Of a stretch of 47,407 bases of DNA, positions 16,796-24,193 are shown piece after piece. Source of the DNA: Thomasclavelia cocleata (lineage in GTDB: Bacteria; Bacillota_I; Bacilli_A; Erysipelotrichales; Coprobacillaceae). The stretch lies in the NCBI RefSeq assembly GCF_900102365.1, contig NZ_FOIN01000019.1, forward strand, positions 1 through 47,407, written 5' to 3'. Made by a program: the position numbers and the translations under genes. How positions within the stretch are numbered: the first letter of the stretch is position 1; each line of letters begins with the position of its first letter. The notes beneath the pieces are model-generated. The model saw only the letters and a list, made by a program, of their open reading frames with translations, had not been told where the DNA came from and did not search any database.

Positions 16796-17126
16796 GACTC
16801 GTAGAAAGCGATTGCTACAAAAGTAGAGGAAAGTCCAGGCTTCCACAAGCTGCGATGCTTGTAGTGTTTGTACATGGCGAATTAATAAGTCATGGTAGCG
16901 TGAGCTAACGACAGGCCTAAGACCTAAACATAAGTATGGTTGATAAGCTATAAAGTGCCACAGAAACTATTCTAATCGAAAGATTAGCTGAAAAGAGGTA
17001 AACTCTGCAAGGAAGAAACCCAAATTTGGTAGGGGAATCATCTTGAAGGAATTGAACTGAAAGATGGATGCATATGCATAGATAAATAATCGTTTGAAAA
17101 ACAGAACTTGGCTTACAAAGCGAGTC
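16796..17126 (+). ncRNA. rnpB: RNase P RNA (bacterial type B)
   Basis: The catalytic RNA that matures tRNA 5' ends. The conserved core GTAGAGGAAAGTCC is at about 16825-16838, GACAGGCCTAAGACC near 16910-16925 and AACTTGGCTTACA near 17105-17116. The outer helix P1 forms between GACTCG at 16796-16801 and CGAGTC at 17121-17126, which fixes the ends. The internal sequences and size fit the Bacillus-type (B) class. It is followed at once by a strong terminator. Confidence 0.95.
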
Positions 17127-17130
17127 TATT

Positions 17131-17155
17131 AGCTGATATTACTCAGCTTTTTTTA
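17131..17155 (+). terminator. Terminator of rnpB
   Basis: AGCTGA (17131-17136) pairs with TCAGCT (17143-17148), followed by six or more T. Confidence 0.85.
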
Positions 17156-17191
17156 TTTGGGTCTGCTATTTTATTTATAAAAGGGGCAGTT

Positions 17192-17575
17192 ATGGATAAA
17201 TATGATTTAGTAAATTGGTATTTTGAAAAATTAGTTTTGAAATCATTTCGTCAAATCGGAAATGATTGTTCATTATGTGAAGTGTTATATTTAAAGTTTA
17301 AATTTATTAAGAGTGAACATTCATTTTTTAAAGAAGCTTTTAAATCTAATGATTATTATTGTATTTATGAATTTTATACAGAAATTATTGAAAATAATTT
17401 GAATCATCAAATAGACAAGGAGCTTGATTTTTTACTGAAAATGTATTGTAAAGGTTCAATTGATATGACAGTTGATTGGGTATTAAATGATATGTCAATA
17501 AACATTGATGATGTAGTTGCTTTATTGAGAGAAGCATTGCCAAAAAGATTAGAACCATTTATATTAAGTATCTAA
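17192..17575 (+). CDS. TetR-family C-terminal domain without its DNA-binding domain (127 aa)
   Basis: The translation begins MDKYDLVNWYFEK, which resembles the point just after the helix-turn-helix of TetR regulators (F-x-D-K-Y-D-L-x-x-W). It continues with the helical ligand-binding half, including Y-C-K-G-S-I-D-M-T-V-D-W-V-L near residues 85-100. The whole DNA-binding domain is absent: upstream is only the rnpB terminator. An ATG with an AAGGGG site exists, so a short protein may be made, but it could not bind DNA as a TetR regulator does. It is either a remnant cut off at the domain border or a small anti-regulator. The family call is by eye only. Confidence 0.5.
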   Translation: MDKYDLVNWYFEKLVLKSFRQIGNDCSLCEVLYLKFKFIKSEHSFFKEAFKSNDYYCIYEFYTEIIENNLNHQIDKELDFLLKMYCKGSIDMTVDWVLNDMSINIDDVVALLREALPKRLEPFILSI

Positions 17576-17677
17576 AATCAAGAATCATAAATGTGATATT
17601 TGCTAATATCTGTAACTTGAATTTTTAAATATTAGTATGTTAATACTTTATCAAGAAATAAAGAAGATGTTTTAATA

Positions 17678-17835
17678 TGGCAAACAAATTTATTTTAAAT
17701 GAATTTAGTTATCATGGAAGTGGAGTGATTAATGAAATTATAATAGGAGCAAAAGCATGTGATTAAAAAAGCATTAGTATGCTTTAATACTGATCTAATT
17801 AAATTTGGAGTAATAAAAAAAGTTGAATTTGAACT
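17678..17835 (+). pseudogene. 5' fragment of a fucO-like iron-containing alcohol dehydrogenase
   Basis: From the ATG at 17678 the reading is MANKFILNEFSYHGSGVINE, the usual start of lactaldehyde reductase-type iron alcohol dehydrogenases. After about 27 codons the frame meets a stop (17762), but the next frame carries on with I-K-K-A-L-V-C-F-N-T-D-L-I-K-F-G-V (from about 17759), the expected continuation. The homology stops near 17835. The 3' end of the same type of gene reappears at 18877-19122 after about 1 kb of unrelated DNA. At least one frameshift plus loss of the middle makes it non-functional. Confidence 0.8.
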
Positions 17836-17862
17836 TCTCTTATTATAAAAGGGAAGTTTTTT
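17832..17862 (+). terminator. Terminator-like hairpin in the disrupted dehydrogenase region
   Basis: AACTTCTC pairs with GGGAAGTT with a wobble, followed by a run of T. Confidence 0.65.
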
Positions 17863-18290
17863 TATTGTGAAATTCAAACGAAGTATGAATTTATGACTTT
17901 AGTCAGTTGAGTATACGAAAAGTAGGCGAAACAAAAAAACACGTGCTATGCACATGGAGCAGTTAAGAAGTTATACAAAGATTTGAAATAAATAATATGT
18001 TTTTATTTTTGATTGTAAATTATTTATTGGGTATAATTTTTCAAGAGATTGGCTCTTTTATAGAATACAAATTATTTGCAAAAAAGTTTATATTATATTT
18101 TTATTTTGTGTATATCAATTTTATGAACTTGTTTATTTTATGATAGGTTTCTTTGGATGAGATATGTTTTTATGATAAGAAATACTTGCTGTTTAATATT
18201 GATAAATAAACAATGAATAATTCCTTAATAAAAGTAATATTTATTAATTTTGTTCTAATTATGATAAAATATAGTGTGTAAGGAGGGATG
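17863..18290. other. Gene-free stretch carrying the second intergenic repeat
   Basis: Lies between the dehydrogenase 5' fragment and the toxin-antitoxin genes. It holds copy 2 of the dispersed repeat and then about 300 AT-rich bases in which I see no gene. An extended -10 (TGATAAAAT, about 18260-18268) just ahead of 18294 is the likely promoter of the antitoxin. Confidence 0.55.
17893..17970 (+). repeat. Dispersed intergenic repeat, copy 2
   Basis: CTTTAGTCAGTTGAGTATAC followed by GCGAAA, an A run, ACACG, GCTATGCACATGGAGC; same order of blocks as at 2803-2880 with scattered differences. The perfect GCATACGAAGTATGC hairpin of copy 1 is degraded here. Confidence 0.65.
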
Positions 18291-18293
18291 ACA

Positions 18294-18548
18294 ATGGAAA
18301 TTCGTCCAGTATCAGATTTAAGAAATAAATTCTCTGAAATTGAGAAAAAAGTTAAAGAAGGAAAACCAGTATATCTTACTAAAAACGGATATGGAAGTAT
18401 GGTTGTATTAAGCATTGAATAATATTCTTAGTTAACTGAAGATATAGAAATGAAATTAGACGAGGCTGATCGATTTGCAAAGTCTACAAAAGAACGCTTA
18501 ACACATGATGAAGTTTTCAGCAATATCAGGGATTGGTTAAATGGATAA
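18294..18548 (+). pseudogene. Phd/YefM-type antitoxin interrupted by two in-frame stops
   Basis: The frame from ATG 18294 (GGAGG upstream) reads MEIRPVSDLRNKFSEIEKKV, a Phd/YefM DNA-binding domain, but ends at TAA 18420 after 42 codons. A second stop, TAG, is at 18429. Reading straight through both stops gives a full antitoxin of about 84 residues ending R-D-W-L-N-G, and its end overlaps the toxin start by 8 bases. No frameshift is present, so each stop could be a single-base change. An internal ATG at 18450 could restart a 32-residue C-terminal piece, the part that normally binds the toxin; its ribosome site is weak. Confidence 0.82.
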
Positions 18549-18852
18549 AAAGTACTATATAAAATATTTACAATTATTTAAACATGATTTAATGGAGATT
18601 ACAAATTATATAAGCAATATCCTTCAAAATCCAGATGTTGCTATTTGTTTAGTAGATGAATTGGAAATGGCTATTTTAAATAGAGCTAAAAGCCCATCTG
18701 GTTATGAGCCTTATCAGAGTTTAAAACAAAGAGAACATCAATATTATCGAATTTATGTTAAGAATTACACTGTATTTTATATTTTAATTAATGATACAAT
18801 GGAAATAAGACGTATTTTATACAATAGAAGAAATTTCTCACAATCATTATAA
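18541..18852 (+). CDS. RelE/ParE-family toxin (103 aa)
   Basis: Predicted type II toxin. The protein has the ParE/RelE fold pattern: an N-terminal strand and long helix with D-x-x-x-I-x-x-Y-I, a central Y-x-P-Y-Q-S-L, then R-x-Y-R-I-Y-V-K-N-Y-T-V-F-Y-I-L and a C-terminal R-R-I-L-Y-N-R-R. Its length is normal and the frame is intact. It follows the interrupted antitoxin with an 8-base overlap, the usual operon form. Whether it cleaves mRNA on the ribosome (RelE) or poisons gyrase (ParE) cannot be told. An intact toxin beside a broken antitoxin is odd and is discussed as a finding. Confidence 0.82.
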   Translation: MDKKYYIKYLQLFKHDLMEITNYISNILQNPDVAICLVDELEMAILNRAKSPSGYEPYQSLKQREHQYYRIYVKNYTVFYILINDTMEIRRILYNRRNFSQSL

Positions 18853-18876
18853 ATTGTTTATGAATGATAATCTAAT

Positions 18877-19122
18877 ATGAAAAATGCAGAAAAAATGAAT
18901 GAAATGCTTTATGTAAAAGTAGAAGATGAATATATTGCATTTATTGAACGTTTAAAGAAATTGTCACAAGATGTTGGAATACCAAAAGATTTAAAAGAAA
19001 TTGTAAAAATTGAAGATTTGGATTTCTTATCTTAGTCAGCTTTTGATGATGTTTGTCGACCTAGTAATTCAAGAGAAATAAGTGTTGTTAAAATTAAAGA
19101 ATTATATAAATCATTGTTATAA
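18877..19122 (+). pseudogene. 3' fragment of the fucO-like alcohol dehydrogenase
   Basis: The frame reads I-E-R-L-K-K-L-S-Q-D-V-G-I-P-K-D-L-K, then a TAG at 19033, then S-A-F-D-D-V-C-R-P-S-N and a terminal L-Y-K-S-L-L. These are the closing segments of iron-containing alcohol dehydrogenases. With the 5' fragment at 17678-17835 it frames about 1 kb of foreign DNA, and roughly 250 codons of the middle are missing. Confidence 0.8.
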
Positions 19123-19132
19123 TAATATAGAG

Positions 19133-19170
19133 TTGAACAATTTTATTATGTTGATTTGTTCAATTTTTTT
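19133..19170 (+). terminator. Terminator after the dehydrogenase remnant
   Basis: TTGAACAA (19133-19140) pairs with TTGTTCAA (19156-19163), followed by T's. Probably the original terminator of the dehydrogenase gene. Confidence 0.75.
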
Positions 19171-19289
19171 ATTTATGTGTATTTGTTAATGTATAGTTAA
19201 TAAAAAAATAATAATATTAAATCGAAATATTAAAAAAAGAAGACGTATATTTTTTAAGAATCTTTCATAAAATAAATGTGATTAGGTTA

Positions 19290-19317
19290 TTGTCAATAAT
19301 AATAATTATGATATAAT
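19290..19317 (+). promoter_or_regulatory. Promoter of the rodZ-pgsA-cinA-recA operon
   Basis: TTGTCA at 19290-19295, a 16-base spacer and a consensus TATAAT at 19312-19317. Confidence 0.7.
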
Positions 19318-19367
19318 TTAGGTGTTTATAAGAGGTTTTCAATTAAATAGAAAAAGGAGGATAGCTC

Positions 19368-20381
19368 GTGGGAAATATTAGTGAACATGTAAAAAGAGAA
19401 CGTGAGGCTAGGGGCATTACATTAGAGGAATTGGCCAAAGGGACATTTATTTCTGTAGCTGTCTTAAGAGATATAGAATCAGGGGCATTTGATAAGTATA
19501 AAGGTGATGAACTATACTTAAAAATGTATTTAAGAAAGATTGCTAAATATTTAGGATTAGAAGAAAAAGAGCTTGATGCAGAATTTGAAGCATTAACACA
19601 GGAGATACAATTAGAAGAAATAGGACGAGGTAAAAAGAATAAACGAGTTGTAGAGGAAAATAAAAAAAATGTGACTATTTCTGGAAAAGTAAGTGATACT
19701 TTTAAAGATTTAAAAAACACAAAACCCAAAAAGCCGATTTCTAATAAAAGGGTATATGAAGATCGATATTTAATGAGATATTTTAAATATGCTTTAGTTG
19801 TTTTAGTTTGTGTAGCAATTATTTTTGTAGTCTGGTATTCAATTGTTGCAAGTAAAACTCCTAGTGATGGAAAAGATTTTAATGACAACAAAACACCTAC
19901 TGTTGAGGGTAATAATGATAAGGGTGTTCAAGATACAGATGACAATAATGATAAAAAAGATGATGATAAAGATAAGAAAGACAATGATAATGATAAGAAA
20001 GATGATGGGGAAACAAATAAAGCTGTTGAAATTACAAAAAATGGCAGTTTAAATTACAGTTTTAAATTAAAACCAGGACAAGAAACTTTTAAATTTAAAG
20101 TTGAATTTGTGGGACGTTCATGGTGTCGGTTAAATGTAAATGGAGCTGAATATGAGGGATTTAAGAGCGGTATTTATAATGATGCTAATAAAAGTAATTC
20201 GTTAGATGCAGCACCTGAGACAGTTGAATTAGAATTTAATGCTGGAGATTTTCAAAATCTAGAGTTAACATTTGGGTATTTTATGGGACATCGTTTTTAT
20301 ATTAATGATACTTTATTAGAAGTAGATCCAAGTGAATATAGTGGGGGAAGAAAGACCCTTGAAATAACGCAGGTGAAATAA
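19368..20381 (+). CDS. rodZ: RodZ-like cell-shape protein (337 aa)
   Basis: RodZ links the MreB cytoskeleton to the wall-synthesis machinery. Residues about 5-75 form an HTH_25 helix-turn-helix (E-H-V-K-R-E-R-E-A-R-G-I-T-L-E-E-L). A membrane helix lies at about 140-160 (ALVVLVCVAIIFVVWY). It is followed by a low-complexity D/N/K linker with many D-K-K and D-N-D units, and an extracellular beta-rich DUF4115-type domain to the end. The start is GTG at 19368 with AGGAGG. The gene overlaps pgsA by one base. The RodZ-PgsA-CinA-RecA order is common in Firmicutes and supports the call. Confidence 0.88.
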   Translation: MGNISEHVKREREARGITLEELAKGTFISVAVLRDIESGAFDKYKGDELYLKMYLRKIAKYLGLEEKELDAEFEALTQEIQLEEIGRGKKNKRVVEENKKNVTISGKVSDTFKDLKNTKPKKPISNKRVYEDRYLMRYFKYALVVLVCVAIIFVVWYSIVASKTPSDGKDFNDNKTPTVEGNNDKGVQDTDDNNDKKDDDKDKKDNDNDKKDDGETNKAVEITKNGSLNYSFKLKPGQETFKFKVEFVGRSWCRLNVNGAEYEGFKSGIYNDANKSNSLDAAPETVELEFNAGDFQNLELTFGYFMGHRFYINDTLLEVDPSEYSGGRKTLEITQVK

Positions 20382-20974
20382 TGAATTTACCTAATAAATT
20401 AACAATTACTAGAGTATTATTAGTACCTTTATTGATTTTAATATATATGTTTCCTTATGATATGGCAGGAATTAATATTCCTGTCTATCATATCTTAAAT
20501 ACTGATATATCATTAATAAATATAGTTATTTTAGTCATTTTTATAATTGCTTCTATTACTGATTATTTTGATGGACAAATAGCAAGAAGAAAAAAGCTGA
20601 TTACAACTTTTGGTAAATTTGCTGATCCAATTGCTGATAAATTACTTATTAATACGATTTTTTTATTGTTAGCAGGTGATGGAACAATTAATATTATAAT
20701 TCCAATAATTATGATATCTCGTGATACAATAGTTGATGCAATTAAAATGTCAGCTGCTAGTAAACAAGTAGTAGTTGCTGCTAGCAACTTAGGAAAATTA
20801 AAGACAGTTAGTCAAATGATAGCTTTAGCATTTTTATTAGTCAATAATTTTCCTTTTTCAAGTTTGGGCATTGATGTAGCGACGATTTTGGCTTGGGTTG
20901 CAACGATAATATCTGTAGTTAGTGGAATTGATTATTTTATAAAAAATAGAGAAATGCTTATGGAGACAATGTAA
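20381..20974 (+). CDS. pgsA: CDP-diacylglycerol-glycerol-3-phosphate 3-phosphatidyltransferase (197 aa)
   Basis: Makes phosphatidylglycerol phosphate, the committed step to phosphatidylglycerol. The CDP-alcohol phosphotransferase motif D-G-x2-A-R-x8-G-x3-D-x3-D is complete in DYFDGQIARRKK followed by FGKFADPIADK, at about residues 60-85. Several membrane helices are predicted. Its ATG overlaps the rodZ stop by one base, and its stop overlaps the cinA ATG, so the genes are translationally coupled. Confidence 0.95.
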   Translation: MNLPNKLTITRVLLVPLLILIYMFPYDMAGINIPVYHILNTDISLINIVILVIFIIASITDYFDGQIARRKKLITTFGKFADPIADKLLINTIFLLLAGDGTINIIIPIIMISRDTIVDAIKMSAASKQVVVAASNLGKLKTVSQMIALAFLLVNNFPFSSLGIDVATILAWVATIISVVSGIDYFIKNREMLMETM

Positions 20975-21432
20975 TGGATGAATTAGCAAAAGCATTAATA
21001 CAATATAATATAAGTATATCTAGTGTAGAAAGTTTTACAGTAGGTAACTTTGCCGCAATGCTAGGAAGTATTCCTGGCATTTCTAAGGTTTACAGAGGAA
21101 GTTTAGTAACTTATCAGAGTGAAACAAAGGAAAGATTACTAGGAATATCACATGATATAATAAAAAAATATGGGGTTGTTAGTAAAGAGACTGCTTCTTT
21201 AATGTGCATTAATGGTAAACAAATCTTAAATAGTGATATATGTGTATCGTTTACTGGTAATGCAGGTCCCGAAGCAATGGAAGGAAAACCTGTAGGTCTT
21301 GTGTATATTGGTATTTTATATGAAGGTGTAAATATTTATGAATTAAATTTAAAGGGATCACGTACCGAAATTCAACAACAGGCAATTGATTTTGTAATTA
21401 AAAAATTAATTGAAAAAGTTAAAGTAAATTAG
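20974..21432 (+). CDS. CinA C-terminal domain protein, nicotinamide-nucleotide amidase type (152 aa)
   Basis: Corresponds to the C-terminal (PncC) domain of CinA; the N-terminal MoCF-like domain is absent. PncC deamidates nicotinamide mononucleotide in pyridine salvage. The catalytic serine of the usual E-S-C-T-G-G motif is kept, but the motif reads E-S-F-T-V-G, and the lysine of T-Y-x-x-x-x-K is kept in TYQSETKERLLG. G-N-A-G-P matches the G-I-A-G-P loop with one change. Since Cys and Gly of the signature are altered, activity is uncertain. It keeps the cinA position directly before recA. Confidence 0.82.
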   Translation: MDELAKALIQYNISISSVESFTVGNFAAMLGSIPGISKVYRGSLVTYQSETKERLLGISHDIIKKYGVVSKETASLMCINGKQILNSDICVSFTGNAGPEAMEGKPVGLVYIGILYEGVNIYELNLKGSRTEIQQQAIDFVIKKLIEKVKVN

Positions 21433-21469
21433 TTTTTTTTGAAGTATATAAAAATAGGAGGAAGTTATT

Positions 21470-22495
21470 ATGGCTGAAGCAAAAACAAAAGAGAATAAAG
21501 AAGAAGCTAAAAGGGCTCAAGCATTGGATGATGCAATTAAACAAATAGAAAAGAAATATGGAAAAGGTTCAGTAATGAAATTAGGAGATCGTAGTGCGGT
21601 TAGTATTGATGTAATACCAACTGGTTCTTTAACGCTGGATTTAGCACTTGGGATTGGCGGATATCCTAAAGGACGAATTATTGAGATTTATGGACCTGAA
21701 TCAAGTGGGAAAACAACGTTAACACTTCATGCCATAGCAGAATGTCAAAAACAAGGAGGTAGAGCGGCTTTTATTGATGCTGAACATGCAATTGATCCTG
21801 TCTATGCCCAAAGTTTAGGTGTAGATATAGATGAATTAATTTTATCGCAGCCAGATTCTGGGGAACAGGGATTGGAAATTGCAGAAACTTTAGTTCGTTC
21901 TGGAGCAATTGATTTAGTAGTGGTTGACTCTGTGGCAGCTTTAGTTCCTCAAGTTGAATTAGATGGTGAAATGGGTGATGCCCAAATGGGGCTGCAAGCT
22001 CGTTTAATGTCTAAAGCATTAAGGAAAATAGCTGCAGAACTAAATAAATCTGAGTGTACGATTATTTTTATTAATCAGTTAAGAGAAAAGATAGGTGTAA
22101 TGTTTGGTAATCCTGAAACAACTACTGGTGGTAGAGCGTTAAAATTTTATTCTTCAATACGAATTGAGATTCGTCGTAGTGAAGCAATTAAACAAGGTAG
22201 CGATATTGTAGGAAATAAAACAAATATTAAGGTTGTAAAAAACAAAGTAGCCCCACCATTTAAAACAACACAGGTTGATATTATCTATGGAAAAGGTATT
22301 TCTCGTGATGGTGAGGTCCTTGATTTAGCTGTAGAAAAAGATATTGTAGAAAAAAGTGGAGCCTGGTACGCATATAAGGGTGAAAAGATTGGACAAGGAC
22401 GTGAAAATGCTAAAACATTTTTAAATACTCATCCTGAGATAATGGATGAAATTACTCAAGCTATCATTAAATCTTTAGAAATAGAAGAAAAGTAG
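21470..22495 (+). CDS. recA: Recombinase RecA (341 aa)
   Basis: DNA-dependent ATPase that catalyses homologous strand exchange and triggers the SOS response. Walker [10 protein letters not shown] is at about residues 75-83, with the family signature A-L-R-K-I-A later and [10 protein letters not shown] in loop L2. The length is normal and AGGAGG precedes the start. It closes the rodZ-pgsA-cinA-recA operon. I did not see a convincing LexA box immediately upstream. Confidence 0.98.
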   Translation: MAEAKTKENKEEAKRAQALDDAIKQIEKKYGKGSVMKLGDRSAVSIDVIPTGSLTLDLALGIGGYPKGRIIEIYGPESSGKTTLTLHAIAECQKQGGRAAFIDAEHAIDPVYAQSLGVDIDELILSQPDSGEQGLEIAETLVRSGAIDLVVVDSVAALVPQVELDGEMGDAQMGLQARLMSKALRKIAAELNKSECTIIFINQLREKIGVMFGNPETTTGGRALKFYSSIRIEIRRSEAIKQGSDIVGNKTNIKVVKNKVAPPFKTTQVDIIYGKGISRDGEVLDLAVEKDIVEKSGAWYAYKGEKIGQGRENAKTFLNTHPEIMDEITQAIIKSLEIEEK

Positions 22496-22513
22496 GTTTA
22501 AAATGGGATAATA

Positions 22514-22553
22514 AAAAAGATTTAAAGTTATTATTTATAATTTTAAATCTTTT
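22514..22553 (+). terminator. Terminator of recA
   Basis: AAAAGATTTAAA pairs with TTTAAATCTTTT around a 15-base AT loop. It can work in both directions and may also serve the convergent gene at 22585. Confidence 0.65.
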
Positions 22554-22584
22554 TAAATATCGAAAATTTATTTTATGATGAAAT

Positions 22585-23001
22585 TCAAGAGTCTAACAAG
22601 GGTAATTGGTATTGTTCGAGAATTAAATTGGTTTTTAAAACAGAATATTTATTTTTTAATGCTAAAAGAATCGCTGCATCAAATTTAACTTTTGGATATA
22701 GATAACCATTGTTAGATAATGATAATAGATTATTAGTTTCCCTAATATCTAACTGCATTGCTAGAGCTAGTTGGATAACTTTATTACGACTAGGAATCTT
22801 TGTGCCATTAAAAATTTGATATGCATAAGTTCGATGTAAATTAGCTTTATTGATTAGAATGCTTTTACTCATATTCTTTTTAGCTAAAAGAGCTTCTAAA
22901 TAATCAACAAAATTAATTTCAGGAACTTGTTTTAAAAGTGTTTCAAGAGTTAAATGTTCGTTTTTATTAATAATATCTAATAATTGAGTTGTTGAAATCA
23001 T
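22585..23001 (-). CDS. Helix-turn-helix protein divergent from a Ser/Thr kinase (138 aa)
   Basis: A small XRE-like DNA-binding protein. The region about residues 35-95 has the pattern L-L-A-K-K-N-M-S-K-S-I-L-I-N-K-A-N-L-H-R-T-Y-A-Y-Q-I-F-N-G, a helix-turn-helix of the Cro type, followed by a helical tail. I chose the ATG at 23001 because AGGTG lies 8 bases upstream; a GTG at 23010 falls inside that site. It is divergent from the kinase at 23058, only 56 bases apart, so both genes share a regulatory region. The likely role is to regulate the pair or to be the kinase's substrate; this is inference from context. Confidence 0.7.
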   Translation of the reverse strand: MISTTQLLDIINKNEHLTLETLLKQVPEINFVDYLEALLAKKNMSKSILINKANLHRTYAYQIFNGTKIPSRNKVIQLALAMQLDIRETNNLLSLSNNGYLYPKVKFDAAILLALKNKYSVLKTNLILEQYQLPLLDS

Positions 23002-23057
23002 TTTTATCACCTATACTTAGGATATAATATAAAAATCTATGTTGCAAGGAGAAATGT

Positions 23058-24122
23058 ATGGATATTTGTGAACTTTATGATGAATTAGAAGTAATTAAAG
23101 AAAATAAATATAAAAAGCTTTCACTTGTACGTAACCAAATTGATCATCTTTTATATTTAAAAAGGGAAATTGCTGCTCATAATAAAGAAATATATTATCA
23201 ATTAGCTAAAAATGATAGTAAGTATTGGCCTAAAATATATCAGGTACAGGAATCTGATAATAAAATAATTGTTATTGAAGAATATATTAATGCACCCACA
23301 TTAGAAGATGTTTTATTAAATGAGTCATTGTCTAAAGAAAAAGTTATAAATATTTTCTCTCAAGTATGTTATGCTGTTTTAAAACTACATCAAATGAATC
23401 CTTCAATAATTCATCGAGATATTAAACCAGGTAATATATTTTATGTACATGGCAAAATTTATTTATTTGATTTTGATATTTCAAGAAATTATCAATTAGA
23501 AAAAAATAAAGATACACAGGTTTTGGGAAGTGTAGGATATGCAGCACCAGAACAATTTGGATTTGGGCAAAGTAATAGGCAAAGTGATATTTATGCACTT
23601 GGGGTACTTTTAAATGTATTATTGATTAATAAATTACCAAATGAGACAATTTATTCAGGTGAAGAAGGAAAAGTGATTAGAAAAGCAACTAGCATTGACC
23701 CGAATCAAAGATATACATCTGTTAAAGAATTATTAAATGATCTCAACATAAAAGAAGAATCTTCTGTAAAAGAGTCAACATATAGTTTACCAGGATTAAA
23801 AAGTGATAATAAGATTAAAAGAATTTTATCATTTATAAGTTATGTGATAATATTTTTATTTTGTTATAGTGCACCAGTTACATCAAATGGTGTTTTAGCA
23901 ACAGGAATAATTGCTTTTTTATATCGAACATATATGTATATGATGATAATGACTATAATTTTAGTTATTGCTAATTATTGTGGTGTACATAATTATTGTT
24001 TTTTCTCAAAATCTAAATATTTTATATTTCGGTTACTTGGAATTGTTTTATATCTTATTTTAGCATTATTTATTGAATTAATGGCTATAAGTTTAATAAT
24101 AGCTTTTTTTGAAATTAACTAA
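23058..24122 (+). CDS. Membrane-anchored Ser/Thr protein kinase (354 aa)
   Basis: An Hanks-type kinase domain occupies residues about 10-240. The likely ATP-binding lysine is K35 (L-Y-L-K-R-E-I). The catalytic loop HRDIKPGN is at 119-126. The metal-binding motif reads D138-F-D140 where DFG is usual. The activation segment A-A-P-E-Q-F-G and the D-I-Y-A-L-G-V-L-L motif are present. The C-terminal third has three predicted membrane helices (about 258-280, 290-310, 325-350) and no PASTA or other known extracellular repeat. AGGAG precedes the start. It is paired with the divergent HTH protein and followed by a DUF4352 protein, so a three-gene signalling cassette is plausible. Confidence 0.88.
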   Translation: MDICELYDELEVIKENKYKKLSLVRNQIDHLLYLKREIAAHNKEIYYQLAKNDSKYWPKIYQVQESDNKIIVIEEYINAPTLEDVLLNESLSKEKVINIFSQVCYAVLKLHQMNPSIIHRDIKPGNIFYVHGKIYLFDFDISRNYQLEKNKDTQVLGSVGYAAPEQFGFGQSNRQSDIYALGVLLNVLLINKLPNETIYSGEEGKVIRKATSIDPNQRYTSVKELLNDLNIKEESSVKESTYSLPGLKSDNKIKRILSFISYVIIFLFCYSAPVTSNGVLATGIIAFLYRTYMYMMIMTIILVIANYCGVHNYCFFSKSKYFIFRLLGIVLYLILALFIELMAISLIIAFFEIN

Positions 24123-24193
24123 TGTATGCTAAAAGCAGACCAATTGACTAATTAAAAAATATATAATTTTCTTGTGAAAAGGGAGGATTATAT

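Noticed and set aside
17108-17191. Longer N-terminal extension of the TetR-like ORF
   Set aside because: This part of the frame lies over the 3' end of RNase P RNA and its terminator, so it is not coding.
17837-18290. Insertion sequence between the dehydrogenase halves
   Set aside because: No transposase frame, terminal inverted repeats or target duplication could be seen; only a repeat and a toxin module.
18170-18415. 81-codon minus-strand ORF opposite the antitoxin
   Set aside because: Shadow frame; the plus strand carries a clear Phd/YefM domain with a ribosome site.
19343-19891. 182-codon minus-strand ORF opposite rodZ
   Set aside because: Ser/Leu-rich shadow of the Lys/Glu-rich rodZ frame; no ribosome site and no family resemblance.
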